Made by a program: the position numbers and the translations under genes. This document shows, piece after piece, positions 1 to 7,871 of a DNA stretch of 64,000 nucleotides (positions are counted from its first letter, which is position 1; each line of letters starts with the position of its first letter). The notes beneath the pieces are model-generated. The model ran no database searches, had not been told where the DNA came from, and saw only the letters and a program-made list of their open reading frames with translations. The stretch comes from Murimonas intestini (GTDB taxonomy: Bacteria > Bacillota > Clostridia > Lachnospirales > Lachnospiraceae): the NCBI GenBank assembly GCA_003148945.1, contig QGGY01000008.1, positions 124,001 through 188,000 on the forward strand, written 5' to 3'.

Positions 1-87
1 GCATGTAACTGTGAAGGTACTGAACAGTTGCATGTTCCGAGTTATATAAATCCGGGCATGCTCTTTTATTTCTGCGAGGTTTTTGAC

Positions 88-471
88 TTACAATTTGTTC
101 TGTTCCAGTTTATCCATCTTTTCTTTTGTTGCCAAAAAAATCTCTGCCTCTGTCTCTTTGTCTTCCAGGATATCCTCTGGCAGCATGCACAAAGCTGCCG
201 CCCGGCTCTTGCCGTCTCTGATCTCACACTGGCTGAAACTGAAGACCCTGTCATCCCCGTCTTCTGATATATCCGTGTCCGGCTCAAGCCTGACAGTCAC
301 TTTAAAATTTATAATGCCGTTTTCCATGTATTTCTTATAGATCCTGGCCTTTTGAAGAACCTCGTCCTCAAACGGATAATCCCTTAGAAGCCGGGCCAGT
401 TCCAGCAGATCAACATAACCTCTAAAATGCGTTTCACTCTTCTGTATTGCCTCAATCAGTTTTATTTCCAT
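88..471 (-). CDS. Hypothetical protein, 127 aa
   Basis: I do not recognise this protein. It is a soluble, highly charged 127-residue product with no signal peptide, membrane segment or Cys motif; the C-terminal third is Lys/Glu-rich and could be helical. The ATG is preceded by a GGGGGA ribosome site six bases upstream, which supports it as a real gene. It lies downstream of the GH3 gene in the same direction with an 87-bp gap containing two small hairpins, so it may be expressed separately. To its left the first 87 bases of the window show no supported feature. Confidence 0.6.
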   Translation of the reverse strand: MEIKLIEAIQKSETHFRGYVDLLELARLLRDYPFEDEVLQKARIYKKYMENGIINFKVTVRLEPDTDISEDGDDRVFSFSQCEIRDGKSRAAALCMLPEDILEDKETEAEIFLATKEKMDKLEQNKL

Positions 472-558
472 ATGATCCCCCTTTTAATATCCCCGTCTGT
501 TTGCTGCGGGGCTTTAGCTGCAGCCGCAGATGTCTGCCCGCTGGTTTTCGGACAGACA

Positions 559-2763
559 TCAGTAACTCATGCCAAATCCGTAGTCATATGTATTCCCTTC
601 TGAATCTTTATAAGGAACCATATCAAGCGGCAGGTCCTCGCACTGCTCTTCAACTGTTTCCATGTCCCTTGGAATCTGGACCGGCAGCCTTCCCGTCGGG
701 CTATATTCACCAAACAGAATATCCAGGACTGCACTTTTTGACACTCCGAATTCAACAAGGATGGCGTCTGTCTGTTTTTCAAATTCATGCATAACCATGG
801 GATTGCTGAGTGCAGCGCACACAATTACAGGCTTATCTCCCATGGCCTTTCTGCATTCCAGAATATTATCCAGATCCGCCTCATTATATGATGTGTTAGT
901 CTTTCCCCGATAGCTTCTGTTTTCAAACTTCTCTCTCGGGTCCCCTCCGGCTATGCTGACGGCCCGGGCATTTACCGCCGTGTAGGGGCGGTACTGCAGC
1001 GTAATCGGCAGATATCCATTGCCTCCTGCTGCCGCGTCCTCTTCGGAATACGGATTGCACTGCGGACTCTCAATAAATACGACCGCCGCGTCCGCTTCAC
1101 CGGGATCTGACACCCTCACTGCATACTTTGAAATAACATCAGCGGCAGCCGGGTCTTCTGTATGCTCTGGTATATCCTGCCTGAAGAATCCTTTTGACGC
1201 CTTTATCCTCCTCTCTGGAATATATACCTTTATCCCCCTGGCAAGCGGCAGACAGTCTTTATTTTTCAGCAGCACTACTGACTTTAGCTGCGCCTGGTAG
1301 CCCTTCCTGACAAATTCCCTGCAGCCCACGATCCGGGCAGATTTCTCCGGTTCCAGATATGGATCCTCGAAGAGGCCGCACTGGAAAATATTTTTCAGAA
1401 GCCTTGCAGCAGATAATTCCATTCTCTGACGCATAGCTTCTTCGCCGTATTTTTCACAGCCCAATTTGCAGGCCTGTATCACCGGCTCCATTCTGCTGTT
1501 CCCTCCGAACTGGTCCACTCCATTCATAATGGCACACAGACACCTCTCGGCCTCCGTCACATCCTCCATACCATAACACCTGCTTCCAAAGGAATCAATC
1601 CTGGCATCAGGATCCTGAGTGATGCCCCAGTCTGTGCATACCACTCCCTGGTAACCGTATTTTTCCCTGAGCAGATCCCTGATCATATATTCGCTGTAAG
1701 AATTCCCCACATTTTTGCCGTTCTTTTTATCTTCACCCCAGGATACTGTGTAATAGGGCATAACTGAAGCGGCATATTTCGTAGGCCCGTCCAGGCAGAA
1801 GGCAGCCTCCGTAAATGGCTTCTGGTGCATCTCAAAATTTCCGCCCGGATAAACAGCATACCGGCCAAACGCATAATGGGCATCCCGCCCGCCTTCTCCT
1901 GTTCCCCCGCCGGGCCAGTGCTTTACCATCGTATTGACACTCTCTGCGCCCCAGCCGTCAGGCGCTCCCGGCGTTGTCTGCATACCGTCACAGTAAGCCT
2001 TTGTCATTTCCTTGGTTTTCTCTGCCTCCTCCCCAAAGGTATCAGCGAACCTCATCCATCTGGGGTCTGTACAGAGGTCGATCTGCGGTCCCAGCGCTGT
2101 AGTGATTCCAAGCGCCCTGTATTCCCTGGATGCAGTCTTTGCAAAATCACTTACTACCTCAGTGTCAAAGCAGGCTGCAAAACCCAGTCCTTCCGGCCAC
2201 TTACTTACATCCTGTCCTGCACTCTTAAATTCAGCGCCCGACTCTCTTGCACCGCTTCTGGGATCTGAGGACAGATTTACGGGTATACCATGCGGAAGGC
2301 TCTCTGCCACTTTCTGAAGCTCATTGCTCCACCTGGCAGAGACCTCTGCATTTTCTACTGTCATCAGCAGGATATGGCGTATGTGTTCCTCCGAAAGATA
2401 TTCTTTCTGTTCATCAGACAATTCCCAGGGCTGATTTCCCGATTCCCAGAAAGGCCTTCCCCCGAAGCTTCCTCCAAAGGGGCCTCCCTTTGCCGGCGGC
2501 ACTGCCTGGTGGGGAGAATAGAGCATCAGGCCGGCTATCTCTTCAACAGTCAGCCTTCCTGCCAGGTCCTTTGCCCTTTCCCAGGGCGGCAGCCTCCAAT
2601 CCTCATATGGAAGAAGCTCCCCGCTTTTTTCCAGATCTTTAAAATAAAAACCGTCCCTTTCTATTACTGAAACGCCCGATCCCGCAGAATATGCCAGAGT
2701 CCTGCCATTATCTAATACAATTCTGCAGATCCCGTCCTTTTCAGACTGTTCTTTTATATGCAA
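559..2763 (-). CDS. Glycoside hydrolase family 3 beta-glycosidase (cytoplasmic)
   Basis: This is a family 3 glycosidase, probably releasing terminal beta-linked sugars from short oligosaccharides in the cytoplasm, since no signal peptide is present. The barrel domain carries the KHWPGGG motif (about residues 281-287) and the nucleophile Asp in VVCTDWG (about 378); the alpha/beta sandwich domain follows and the protein ends with the typical YDYGFGMSY. An in-frame GTG at 2787 would add eight residues, but a strong AAGGAGG lies inside that extension, eight bases before a TTG at 2761-2763, so I chose the TTG. The substrate cannot be told from sequence. No sugar transporter is adjacent. Confidence 0.9.
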   Translation of the reverse strand: MHIKEQSEKDGICRIVLDNGRTLAYSAGSGVSVIERDGFYFKDLEKSGELLPYEDWRLPPWERAKDLAGRLTVEEIAGLMLYSPHQAVPPAKGGPFGGSFGGRPFWESGNQPWELSDEQKEYLSEEHIRHILLMTVENAEVSARWSNELQKVAESLPHGIPVNLSSDPRSGARESGAEFKSAGQDVSKWPEGLGFAACFDTEVVSDFAKTASREYRALGITTALGPQIDLCTDPRWMRFADTFGEEAEKTKEMTKAYCDGMQTTPGAPDGWGAESVNTMVKHWPGGGTGEGGRDAHYAFGRYAVYPGGNFEMHQKPFTEAAFCLDGPTKYAASVMPYYTVSWGEDKKNGKNVGNSYSEYMIRDLLREKYGYQGVVCTDWGITQDPDARIDSFGSRCYGMEDVTEAERCLCAIMNGVDQFGGNSRMEPVIQACKLGCEKYGEEAMRQRMELSAARLLKNIFQCGLFEDPYLEPEKSARIVGCREFVRKGYQAQLKSVVLLKNKDCLPLARGIKVYIPERRIKASKGFFRQDIPEHTEDPAAADVISKYAVRVSDPGEADAAVVFIESPQCNPYSEEDAAAGGNGYLPITLQYRPYTAVNARAVSIAGGDPREKFENRSYRGKTNTSYNEADLDNILECRKAMGDKPVIVCAALSNPMVMHEFEKQTDAILVEFGVSKSAVLDILFGEYSPTGRLPVQIPRDMETVEEQCEDLPLDMVPYKDSEGNTYDYGFGMSY

Positions 2764-2816
2764 TCCCACATCCTCCTTCTCTGTCACCGCCAGATTCCAA
2801 ACATGGCTACTTTCTG

Positions 2817-2950
2817 GTTACTATTCACGAGCCACTGTTTCGCCTTTTCTGTTATTATAACCTTTATTAATCCTGCTTTCAAGATAAAGACAATTGTACG
2901 CGCGTTACTGGTCACGAAGTGAACAGTAACTGGTGGCGTGTAAATAGTAA
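2817..2950. repeat. Dispersed GTTACT/TTCAC repeat element, copy A
   Basis: This intergenic stretch upstream of the GH3 gene holds a half-site GTTACTATTCAC (2817-2828), a near-perfect 27-bp hairpin GTTACTGGTCAC-GAA-GTGAACAGTAAC (2904-2930), and directly after it GGTGGCGTGTAAATAGTAAC (2931-2950 region). The same order, hairpin then GGTGRCRTGTGAAAAGT, recurs at 39.1 kb and, on the opposite strand, at 31.3 kb. No coding potential is seen. Function is unknown; a REP- or MITE-like element fits. Confidence 0.6.
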
Positions 2951-3012
2951 CAAAAAACGCTCTTCTGTGCACTGCCCTGTAACGGCTCTATACACAAAAA
3001 AGCGTTTTTTTC
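2951..3012 (-). terminator. Terminator-like inverted repeat after thioredoxin-like gene
   Basis: The arms AAAAAACGCT (2951-2960) and AGCGTTTTTT (3001-3010) form a 10-bp stem with a 40-base loop just beyond the stop of the gene at 3027. It could end transcription from that gene. The loop is long, so this is a moderate call. Confidence 0.4.
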
Positions 3013-3026
3013 TCTGATTTTTTTCT

Positions 3027-3290
3027 TTAATCTTCCAGCGCCTGCTCATATACCCGGCGCACCTTTTCTCTTGTAGGAACTCCTTCGTGGACCTTCACGC
3101 CGTCTACGAAATAAGTGGGCACATAATAATAATCCAGGGACTCTGCAAGATCTTTTTCCTTCTCTTCGTCTGCAATACGGACCTCTACTTTTTCATATTC
3201 GGGATTTTCCTCCTTCAGGTCCTCCATCAGCCTCAACGCCTTTCTGCAGTGAGGGCAGTCTGATAAAATCATCATTAATACTTGTTTCAT
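3027..3290 (-). CDS. Glutaredoxin/thioredoxin-like protein (CPHC)
   Basis: An 87-residue thioredoxin-fold protein with an N-terminal redox motif CPHC (residues 12-15), the cis-Pro of YVPTYF and a C-terminal helix, which is the size of a glutaredoxin-like or thiol-reducing protein. It probably handles disulfide or thiol transfer in the cytoplasm. It follows the rhodanese lipoprotein gene by 45 bp on the same strand, so the two may form a small sulfur/thiol operon. The ATG is preceded by AGAAAGGGG. The exact substrate is not visible. Confidence 0.85.
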   Translation of the reverse strand: MKQVLMMILSDCPHCRKALRLMEDLKEENPEYEKVEVRIADEEKEKDLAESLDYYYVPTYFVDGVKVHEGVPTREKVRRVYEQALED

Positions 3291-3335
3291 TTGTATTTCC
3301 CCTTTCTATCCAGATATCTTTATCCTGTTATTTAA

Positions 3336-3803
3336 CTAATTCGATGCTTCTCCTGTCTCTGTCTCATATGTCCAGTCTACTATACCGCCAAAATCGTATA
3401 CATTCTTATAGCCCATCTTTATAAGCTTATCAGAAGCCTGCCTGCTTCTCACTCCTGTCCTGCAGTGTATAAGAAGGACAGCATCCTTATCAGGCAGGGC
3501 TGATGGCTGTTCATCACCAATCTCTTCATTGGGGACTAAAACTGCTCCCGGTATATGCCCGTCTGTATACTCCTGGGCTGTCCTCACGTCCACCACTGTC
3601 ACGCCACCCTCATCCATCATTTTCTTCGCTTCTTCGGCTGTGATTTTGTGGTAGGCCTCATCAGCTTCCTGCATCTGCCCGGCAGCTGATACGGGCTCAG
3701 TGCCTGTCTCACTCTCCCCTTTTCCGGCGGCAGAACATGCACCCAAAACCATCATGCAGCCCAGTATTCCCGCCAATACGATCCCTGTCAGTTTTTTCCT
3801 CAT
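3336..3803 (-). CDS. Rhodanese-domain lipoprotein
   Basis: The protein has a lipoprotein signal peptide with lipobox VLGAC (Cys23) and a single rhodanese-like domain from about residue 52 to the end, with the active-site loop HCRTGVRS (Cys114). It should sit on the outer face of the membrane and carry a persulfide or sulfane sulfur on Cys114. The family covers thiosulfate sulfurtransferases and sulfur carriers; the physiological donor is unknown. The thioredoxin-like gene lies immediately downstream, which suggests that the two proteins exchange thiols or that the genes share a stimulus. Confidence 0.88.
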   Translation of the reverse strand: MRKKLTGIVLAGILGCMMVLGACSAAGKGESETGTEPVSAAGQMQEADEAYHKITAEEAKKMMDEGGVTVVDVRTAQEYTDGHIPGAVLVPNEEIGDEQPSALPDKDAVLLIHCRTGVRSRQASDKLIKMGYKNVYDFGGIVDWTYETETGEASN

Positions 3804-3891
3804 AGTACCTCCCAGAGCATTTTCAAATACGCTCTAACCCTTTGCAGATTAATCTGTAACTTTTATAGATACATTTCATACTGTAACTATA

Positions 3892-4842
3892 TCAGATACA
3901 TTTGCTTTTGTCAATATCTTTTTCTGCAAACAATTCAGTTACCGCAAGCTCATAAGCTGTAAGCCTGTCTGCTTTCTTTATTTTCTTCCAGCACTTCTCA
4001 GCATCTGAAAAACTTACCAGCATATATGTCCACAGCTCCTTCATTTTGAACAGGACTGGTTTCTCACCTGGCAGTATCTCTCTGTAGCCTTCATAGATCT
4101 CATCATGGAAAGCCTTCAGGATCTTTTTGTCTGTCTGAGCTCCCTGCCTGATATTATGTACAAGATTTGGATTTCTAAGCAGCCCCCGCCCCATCATGAC
4201 TGCATTTGTCCTTGTAAATCCTGATACTGCCGCCTCATAATCCTGCCTGGTGAACACGTCTCCATTGTAGCAGAGAATATTTTCGGACGACTCTTCAGCC
4301 TTCCTGTAGCTTTCCAGGACCGGCTTATTTTTATAATAATCAGTCTGGACCCTGGGATGAATGATCAGCTCAGACAGCGGAAATTTATTAAATATCTCCA
4401 GAAGCCTGTTAAATTCCTCAGGCTCATACATTCCCAGCCTTGTCTTTACAGATATTTTCAAACCGGAGCTTTCAAATATACTGTTTAAAAATCTCTCAAG
4501 ACGGTCGGGATATTCCAGGAAGCCGGCTCCTTTTCCCTTTGAGACAACTGTTCTGGAGGGACATCCCAGATTCAGATTTACTTCACTGTACCCCAGCTCC
4601 TTCAGTTTTTCTGCTGCGTTTATAAAATCCTCTGCCTTATTTGTCAAAATCTGCGGAACAATCTCCATTCCCTTGTTATGTTCCGGCAGAACATCATTCA
4701 ACTCCTTAGTATTCATGCATCTGTTCTGGTTTGGCATGATGAAGGGCGTAAAATATTTATCGATCCCGCCAAAATACCTGGCATGCGCATTCCTGTATAT
4801 ATAACCTGTAATTCCTTCCATTGGTGCAAAATAAAAAAGCAT
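3892..4842 (-). CDS. dus: tRNA-dihydrouridine synthase
   Basis: This FMN-dependent enzyme reduces uridine to dihydrouridine in the tRNA D-loop or variable loop. The start MLFYFAPMEGIT matches the family N-terminus, and NLGCPS gives the catalytic Cys94; the HPR and GRGLLRNPN segments bind FMN phosphate. The open frame extends upstream, but a GAAGGAGA ribosome site six bases before the ATG at 4842 fixes the start and the upstream part overlaps the CarD-like gene. The length of 316 residues fits a bacterial Dus. The gene follows the CarD-like gene after a terminator, so it may have its own promoter. Confidence 0.93.
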   Translation of the reverse strand: MLFYFAPMEGITGYIYRNAHARYFGGIDKYFTPFIMPNQNRCMNTKELNDVLPEHNKGMEIVPQILTNKAEDFINAAEKLKELGYSEVNLNLGCPSRTVVSKGKGAGFLEYPDRLERFLNSIFESSGLKISVKTRLGMYEPEEFNRLLEIFNKFPLSELIIHPRVQTDYYKNKPVLESYRKAEESSENILCYNGDVFTRQDYEAAVSGFTRTNAVMMGRGLLRNPNLVHNIRQGAQTDKKILKAFHDEIYEGYREILPGEKPVLFKMKELWTYMLVSFSDAEKCWKKIKKADRLTAYELAVTELFAEKDIDKSKCI

Positions 4843-4936
4843 CTGCGTCTCCTTCGATTGATTTCTGTCATTTAAAGAGCTTTTTTTAAACACGCTCCAG
4901 GTTATTATAACCATACCGCAGAGTATTTGTAAATAG

Positions 4937-4965
4937 AATAAGGGCAGAATAAATCTGCCCTTATT
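4937..4965 (-). terminator. Intrinsic terminator of CarD-like gene
   Basis: A perfect 12-bp inverted repeat AATAAGGGCAGA / TCTGCCCTTATT with a 5-base loop overlaps the stop codon of the CarD-like gene and is followed on the minus strand by a T-rich stretch. Confidence 0.7.
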
Positions 4966-5503
4966 ACATTTCAGCCATCTGGCTTTTGTCTGCGCACTCA
5001 GCCAGCATCCTCTCAGCGACCCTGCGCTCTGCCTCTTCCTGTGTCTCTCCAAATACCACTGAAAGTTCTGTAAACAGATTCTCTTCAGCCATCTTCAGAT
5101 ATCTCTCATCTGAGGCGGGCAGGCGTTTTCCCTCCCGTATCCTCTTCTGACGTTTCAGATAAAGTGTCTTGATGATTTTTACCCAATCACGGGAGTCACC
5201 GCTTCTGGCACATTCCTTATATTTCTCTTCACGGAGCTTGATATTAGGGACGACTACCTCCTCTATCTCCGGTATATCTTCCAGCAGGCTTAATGCCTCT
5301 TCCCGGACCAGCACGCTTCTCATAGCAGCCTTGGGATTATCTACAGGAGTAAATATCCTGCCTCCCATCTGCCCCAGAGGGCAGAGCAGATAATACAGCC
5401 TGTCCTTTGGCACTCCCTCCATGTCCATTACAGTGATATCCTCTATCCTGCACACACCGGTGCTTCCATAAACTACATAGTCACCTTTTCCAAACATCCG
5501 CAT
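4964..5503 (-). CDS. CarD family transcriptional regulator
   Basis: The N-terminus MFGKGDYVVYGSTGVCRI is the RNA-polymerase-interacting beta-barrel typical of CarD/CdnL/TRCF-RID proteins, followed by a helical domain with basic segments that would contact the upstream edge of the promoter bubble. The length of about 180 residues matches clostridial CarD-like proteins. Members stabilise open complexes and act as broad regulators. The chosen ATG (5503) is closest to AGAAAGGA; an ATG two codons later is also possible. A conserved small gene precedes it by 49 bp in the same direction. Confidence 0.85.
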   Translation of the reverse strand: MRMFGKGDYVVYGSTGVCRIEDITVMDMEGVPKDRLYYLLCPLGQMGGRIFTPVDNPKAAMRSVLVREEALSLLEDIPEIEEVVVPNIKLREEKYKECARSGDSRDWVKIIKTLYLKRQKRIREGKRLPASDERYLKMAEENLFTELSVVFGETQEEAERRVAERMLAECADKSQMAEM

Positions 5504-5552
5504 TTCATCCTTTCTGCAGTCCCAGAAAGGCCATCTGTACCTGCAGCAACTG

Positions 5553-5771
5553 TCAGTCCAGATACCCCTCTGTTTTATATGCATTATACTGTTTCCTGAT
5601 TTTTACAACTATAGAGCCATCATCCTGCAGCTTATTTTCCTCGATCACATATCTGACTCCCTGCCTGTCGAGTTTACTGCAGTACATCTCAAATTCTTTC
5701 CCGGGATCCGCGTCATGTGCAGTATCAAATTTCATTGTCTGCAGCAAACAGGCGCTAATAATTCTTCTCAT
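5553..5771 (-). CDS. Conserved small protein, 72 aa
   Basis: A 72-residue cytoplasmic protein beginning MRRIISACLLQT and ending in a basic IRKQYNAYKTEGYLD motif. I have an impression that short proteins with this beginning and a KKQYN-Y ending recur in Lachnospiraceae, but the function is unknown. The start was placed at the ATG at 5771 because AGGAAA lies just upstream; a longer frame to 5822 lacks a ribosome site. It probably shares an operon with the downstream CarD-like gene. A candidate promoter (CTGACA-18-TAAGAT) lies upstream. Confidence 0.65.
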   Translation of the reverse strand: MRRIISACLLQTMKFDTAHDADPGKEFEMYCSKLDRQGVRYVIEENKLQDDGSIVVKIRKQYNAYKTEGYLD

Positions 5772-5917
5772 CGCATTTCCTGCCTTTCTATAACCATTAT
5801 TTTTATAACTGTATCTTATCATTTTAAAATATAAATTGTCAGTGTTTTTTTGATTATAAATGCAATTTCGTCATAATTATCAATATAGACAGGCTTATAT
5901 TTTGTGCAAAATGTAAA

Positions 5918-5945
5918 GAAAGGACCGCCTCGATTGAGGCGGTCC
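5918..5945 (-). terminator. Intrinsic terminator of the CxxCxxCC protein gene
   Basis: A perfect 10-bp GC-rich stem, GGACCGCCTC-GATT-GAGGCGGTCC (5922-5945), is followed on the minus strand by TTTCTTT. It lies 43 bp past the stop codon of the gene at 5989. Confidence 0.9.
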
Positions 5946-5988
5946 CGCAGACTGCAGACAAACAATAATTATCGTTTCCGCTGCGCTG

Positions 5989-6648
5989 TCACATTGAAAG
6001 CAGTTTTTCCGCATGAGAAAGTCTTTCATAGAACTGGCTGTAAAAGTCTTTATCAGGCGCATAATCCTTTATATAGAAATTCTCCAGCACATACATGCTG
6101 CATTCCCGGCTGAAGCGCATATCCTGCTCCCCGGCAGCTTTTAACTTTATACTCTTAAGGAAATAGTGCCATTTTGAAGTGAACTCTTCATTCTGCCTCA
6201 GGTCAGGTATTCCCAGCCATTTCTTTACCTTGACCTTTGTCTTATCTTCTTTCGGACATTCCCTGCTCTGCAGATAATACCGGAAGGATCCACCCTCATA
6301 ATACCTGCCCAGGGGGAAGAGCCTGCAAAGGCCCGGCCTGAAGGAGTGGATCGTGCAGCGCCCCTCCGGGCTTAAAAAAGTACATGCCTCCCGCTCCCCA
6401 GCCATCTTCAGGTTCGGCAGTATGATGCCATCCTTTACATTCAGTTCTATCCTCTCCTGCATCAGCTCTTCAAATGAAATGCCCAGATTCGTTTTCAGGA
6501 AGTGGATATCCAGGGGATCCAGCACGATTGATTCGCCCATCCCGCTGCAGCAGCTTGAGCACCCTTTGCAGCCGCCACAGTCTGCCTTTACCATATCATT
6601 TGAGCCATATAGCTTTTTTAAATCTTCTGCCGGTATTTCTCGTTCCAT
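5989..6648 (-). CDS. YkgJ-family cysteine cluster protein
   Basis: The N-terminal half carries the zinc- or iron-binding cysteine cluster of the YkgJ/Fli-B family: CGGCKGCSSCC near residue 24, then a downstream Cys pair within CTFLSPEGRCTIHSFRPGLCRLFP. Such proteins are thought to chelate a metal and appear in poorly characterised roles, some linked to methylation. The C-terminal third has no known domain. GAGAGGAAATAAA precedes the ATG. The HD-hydrolase gene lies 61 bp upstream on the same strand. Confidence 0.87.
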   Translation of the reverse strand: MEREIPAEDLKKLYGSNDMVKADCGGCKGCSSCCSGMGESIVLDPLDIHFLKTNLGISFEELMQERIELNVKDGIILPNLKMAGEREACTFLSPEGRCTIHSFRPGLCRLFPLGRYYEGGSFRYYLQSRECPKEDKTKVKVKKWLGIPDLRQNEEFTSKWHYFLKSIKLKAAGEQDMRFSRECSMYVLENFYIKDYAPDKDFYSQFYERLSHAEKLLSM

Positions 6649-6701
6649 TTTATTTCCTCTCTTTTCAGCCTGCTGCTTATTAGTGCTGAAGACTTCAGCC
6701 T

Positions 6702-6729
6702 GTTGCCGTTCACTCCGGTAAACGGTAAC
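6702..6729. repeat. GTTACC-type hairpin at the end of the HD gene
   Basis: GTTGCCGTTCAC-TCCG-GTAAACGGTAAC forms a 12-bp imperfect stem spanning the stop codon of the HD-domain gene. The arms resemble the dispersed GTTACTRTTCAC half-sites found elsewhere in the window, but no second module is present here. Confidence 0.35.
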
Positions 6730-7366
6730 TTCTGCTGTCCTTCAGCTGCCGTTCCATGTGTTCAAAGAACGTAAGCTGGAAGTTAATTTTCTCCCTCCAC
6801 ATCAGTGTTGCCGTCTCCGTGGCTAATTCTTCATCTCTGTAGCAGGACAATTTATCACTTAATTGTACTACATATTTTTCTTTCTCGTCCAGTGTCATTT
6901 CCATAAAACCATTGTTACTTAGATTTTCGAACAGGCGGTACACATCATAGCGGTCTATATTGTCTGCATCGCAGACTGTTTCTGTAAATGCAGTCGGCTC
7001 ACCGGCAAAATCCGTCTTTCCATCTACATGCGCAGCAATGCCGTACATGATCTGTTCTGCTGTATGTTCCGACAGATGGAGTGATTCTAAAAAAGGCCTT
7101 GCTATTCTGGCCGCTTCTCTTCCATGCTCTTTCCAGTCCTCCACTGCAGTGATACCCCTGCAATAACTGACATCATGGAGCAGACAGGCTATTGCCATGG
7201 CTTCTGTATTCATCCCCTCCTGCCTCGCTATTGCAGCCCCAATGTTCGCCACCCTGATGCTGTGTTCCAGCCTGTACGCCTTTTCTCCGGGGTGTTCACG
7301 AAAATAACTGCTGTCATTAAACTTATGGTGCAAAAATTCCTCCGCCCTTTTGATGATTCCTTCCAT
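6710..7366 (-). CDS. HD domain phosphohydrolase
   Basis: A 218-residue metal-dependent hydrolase of the HD superfamily. The metal ligands appear in order as the His of LEHSIRVAN, the His-Asp of LLHDVSY and the Asp of DADNIDRYDV. Relatives act on nucleotides or phosphorylated small molecules; the substrate cannot be assigned. It has no extra regulatory domain. GGAGG lies eight bases before the ATG. The last codons are part of a hairpin that resembles a dispersed repeat. Confidence 0.85.
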   Translation of the reverse strand: MEGIIKRAEEFLHHKFNDSSYFREHPGEKAYRLEHSIRVANIGAAIARQEGMNTEAMAIACLLHDVSYCRGITAVEDWKEHGREAARIARPFLESLHLSEHTAEQIMYGIAAHVDGKTDFAGEPTAFTETVCDADNIDRYDVYRLFENLSNNGFMEMTLDEKEKYVVQLSDKLSCYRDEELATETATLMWREKINFQLTFFEHMERQLKDSRSYRLPE

Positions 7367-7391
7367 TTACCCATCCTCCATTTTCCCGCAC

Positions 7392-7430
7392 AAAATCCTG
7401 GTCAACATTTATGGTATTGACCAGGATTTT
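7392..7430 (-). terminator. Intrinsic terminator after small membrane protein gene
   Basis: A perfect 14-bp stem, AAAATCCTGGTCAA / TTGACCAGGATTTT with an 11-base loop, lies 8 bp past the stop codon of the gene at 7439. It is A-T symmetrical and could work in both directions. Confidence 0.85.
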
Positions 7431-7438
7431 ATTTTGTA

Positions 7439-7687
7439 TTATTTCAGATTCATCATGCTCATGGCATTCTGTGCACTCTTCATCTTCGCTTCATTCCGAA
7501 GCATCTCGGTTTCTACATTGGGAACCCCTTTATCATCTAAGATCACCTGATCTTTTTTGAGTCCCCTGACTTTTTTCTTGCCTGCCACCTGCCTGTTATA
7601 ATCGATCTTGGACCAGACTGCACAGATTATGAGTATTATAACAGGACTAAACAAAAATATCAGAAGCCAGATTATTGCGCTGTTCAT
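7439..7687 (-). CDS. Small single-pass membrane protein, 82 aa
   Basis: The protein has one N-terminal transmembrane helix (about residues 4-26) followed by a short basic linker and a charged C-terminal tail ending in KSAQNAMSMMNLK. I do not recognise the family. The ATG at 7687 was chosen because AGAAAGGAG sits five bases upstream; the in-frame GTG two codons earlier lies next to the ribosome site and is unlikely. It is monocistronic, with its own terminator and a 184-bp upstream gap before the SDR gene stop. Confidence 0.65.
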   Translation of the reverse strand: MNSAIIWLLIFLFSPVIILIICAVWSKIDYNRQVAGKKKVRGLKKDQVILDDKGVPNVETEMLRNEAKMKSAQNAMSMMNLK

Positions 7688-7871
7688 AAGCACTCCTTTC
7701 TGTACATTTATGTTCTGACTGATTGTGAAAGAACAGGAATGTACACCCTATTAATTTCAGGCACCTTCAAGTATATATTGTTTTAGTCTGATTATTCTCA
7801 TAAATATTATACCAAAAATATACGGTCAGTTCAAGGTATATTTAGAAACCATCTGCAGCTTTTTATGCTTT

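Noticed and set aside
1-267. Small plus-strand ORFs at the left edge
   Set aside because: They are antisense to the 127-aa gene, lack ribosome sites and show no family features.
2784-2972. 62-aa minus-strand ORF upstream of the GH3 gene
   Set aside because: It runs through the dispersed repeat and AT-rich promoter DNA, has no ribosome site and no recognisable protein features.
4843-5052. N-terminal extension of the tRNA-dihydrouridine synthase
   Set aside because: The extra 70 residues overlap the CarD-like gene and its terminator, and the family start MLFYFAPMEG has its own ribosome site.
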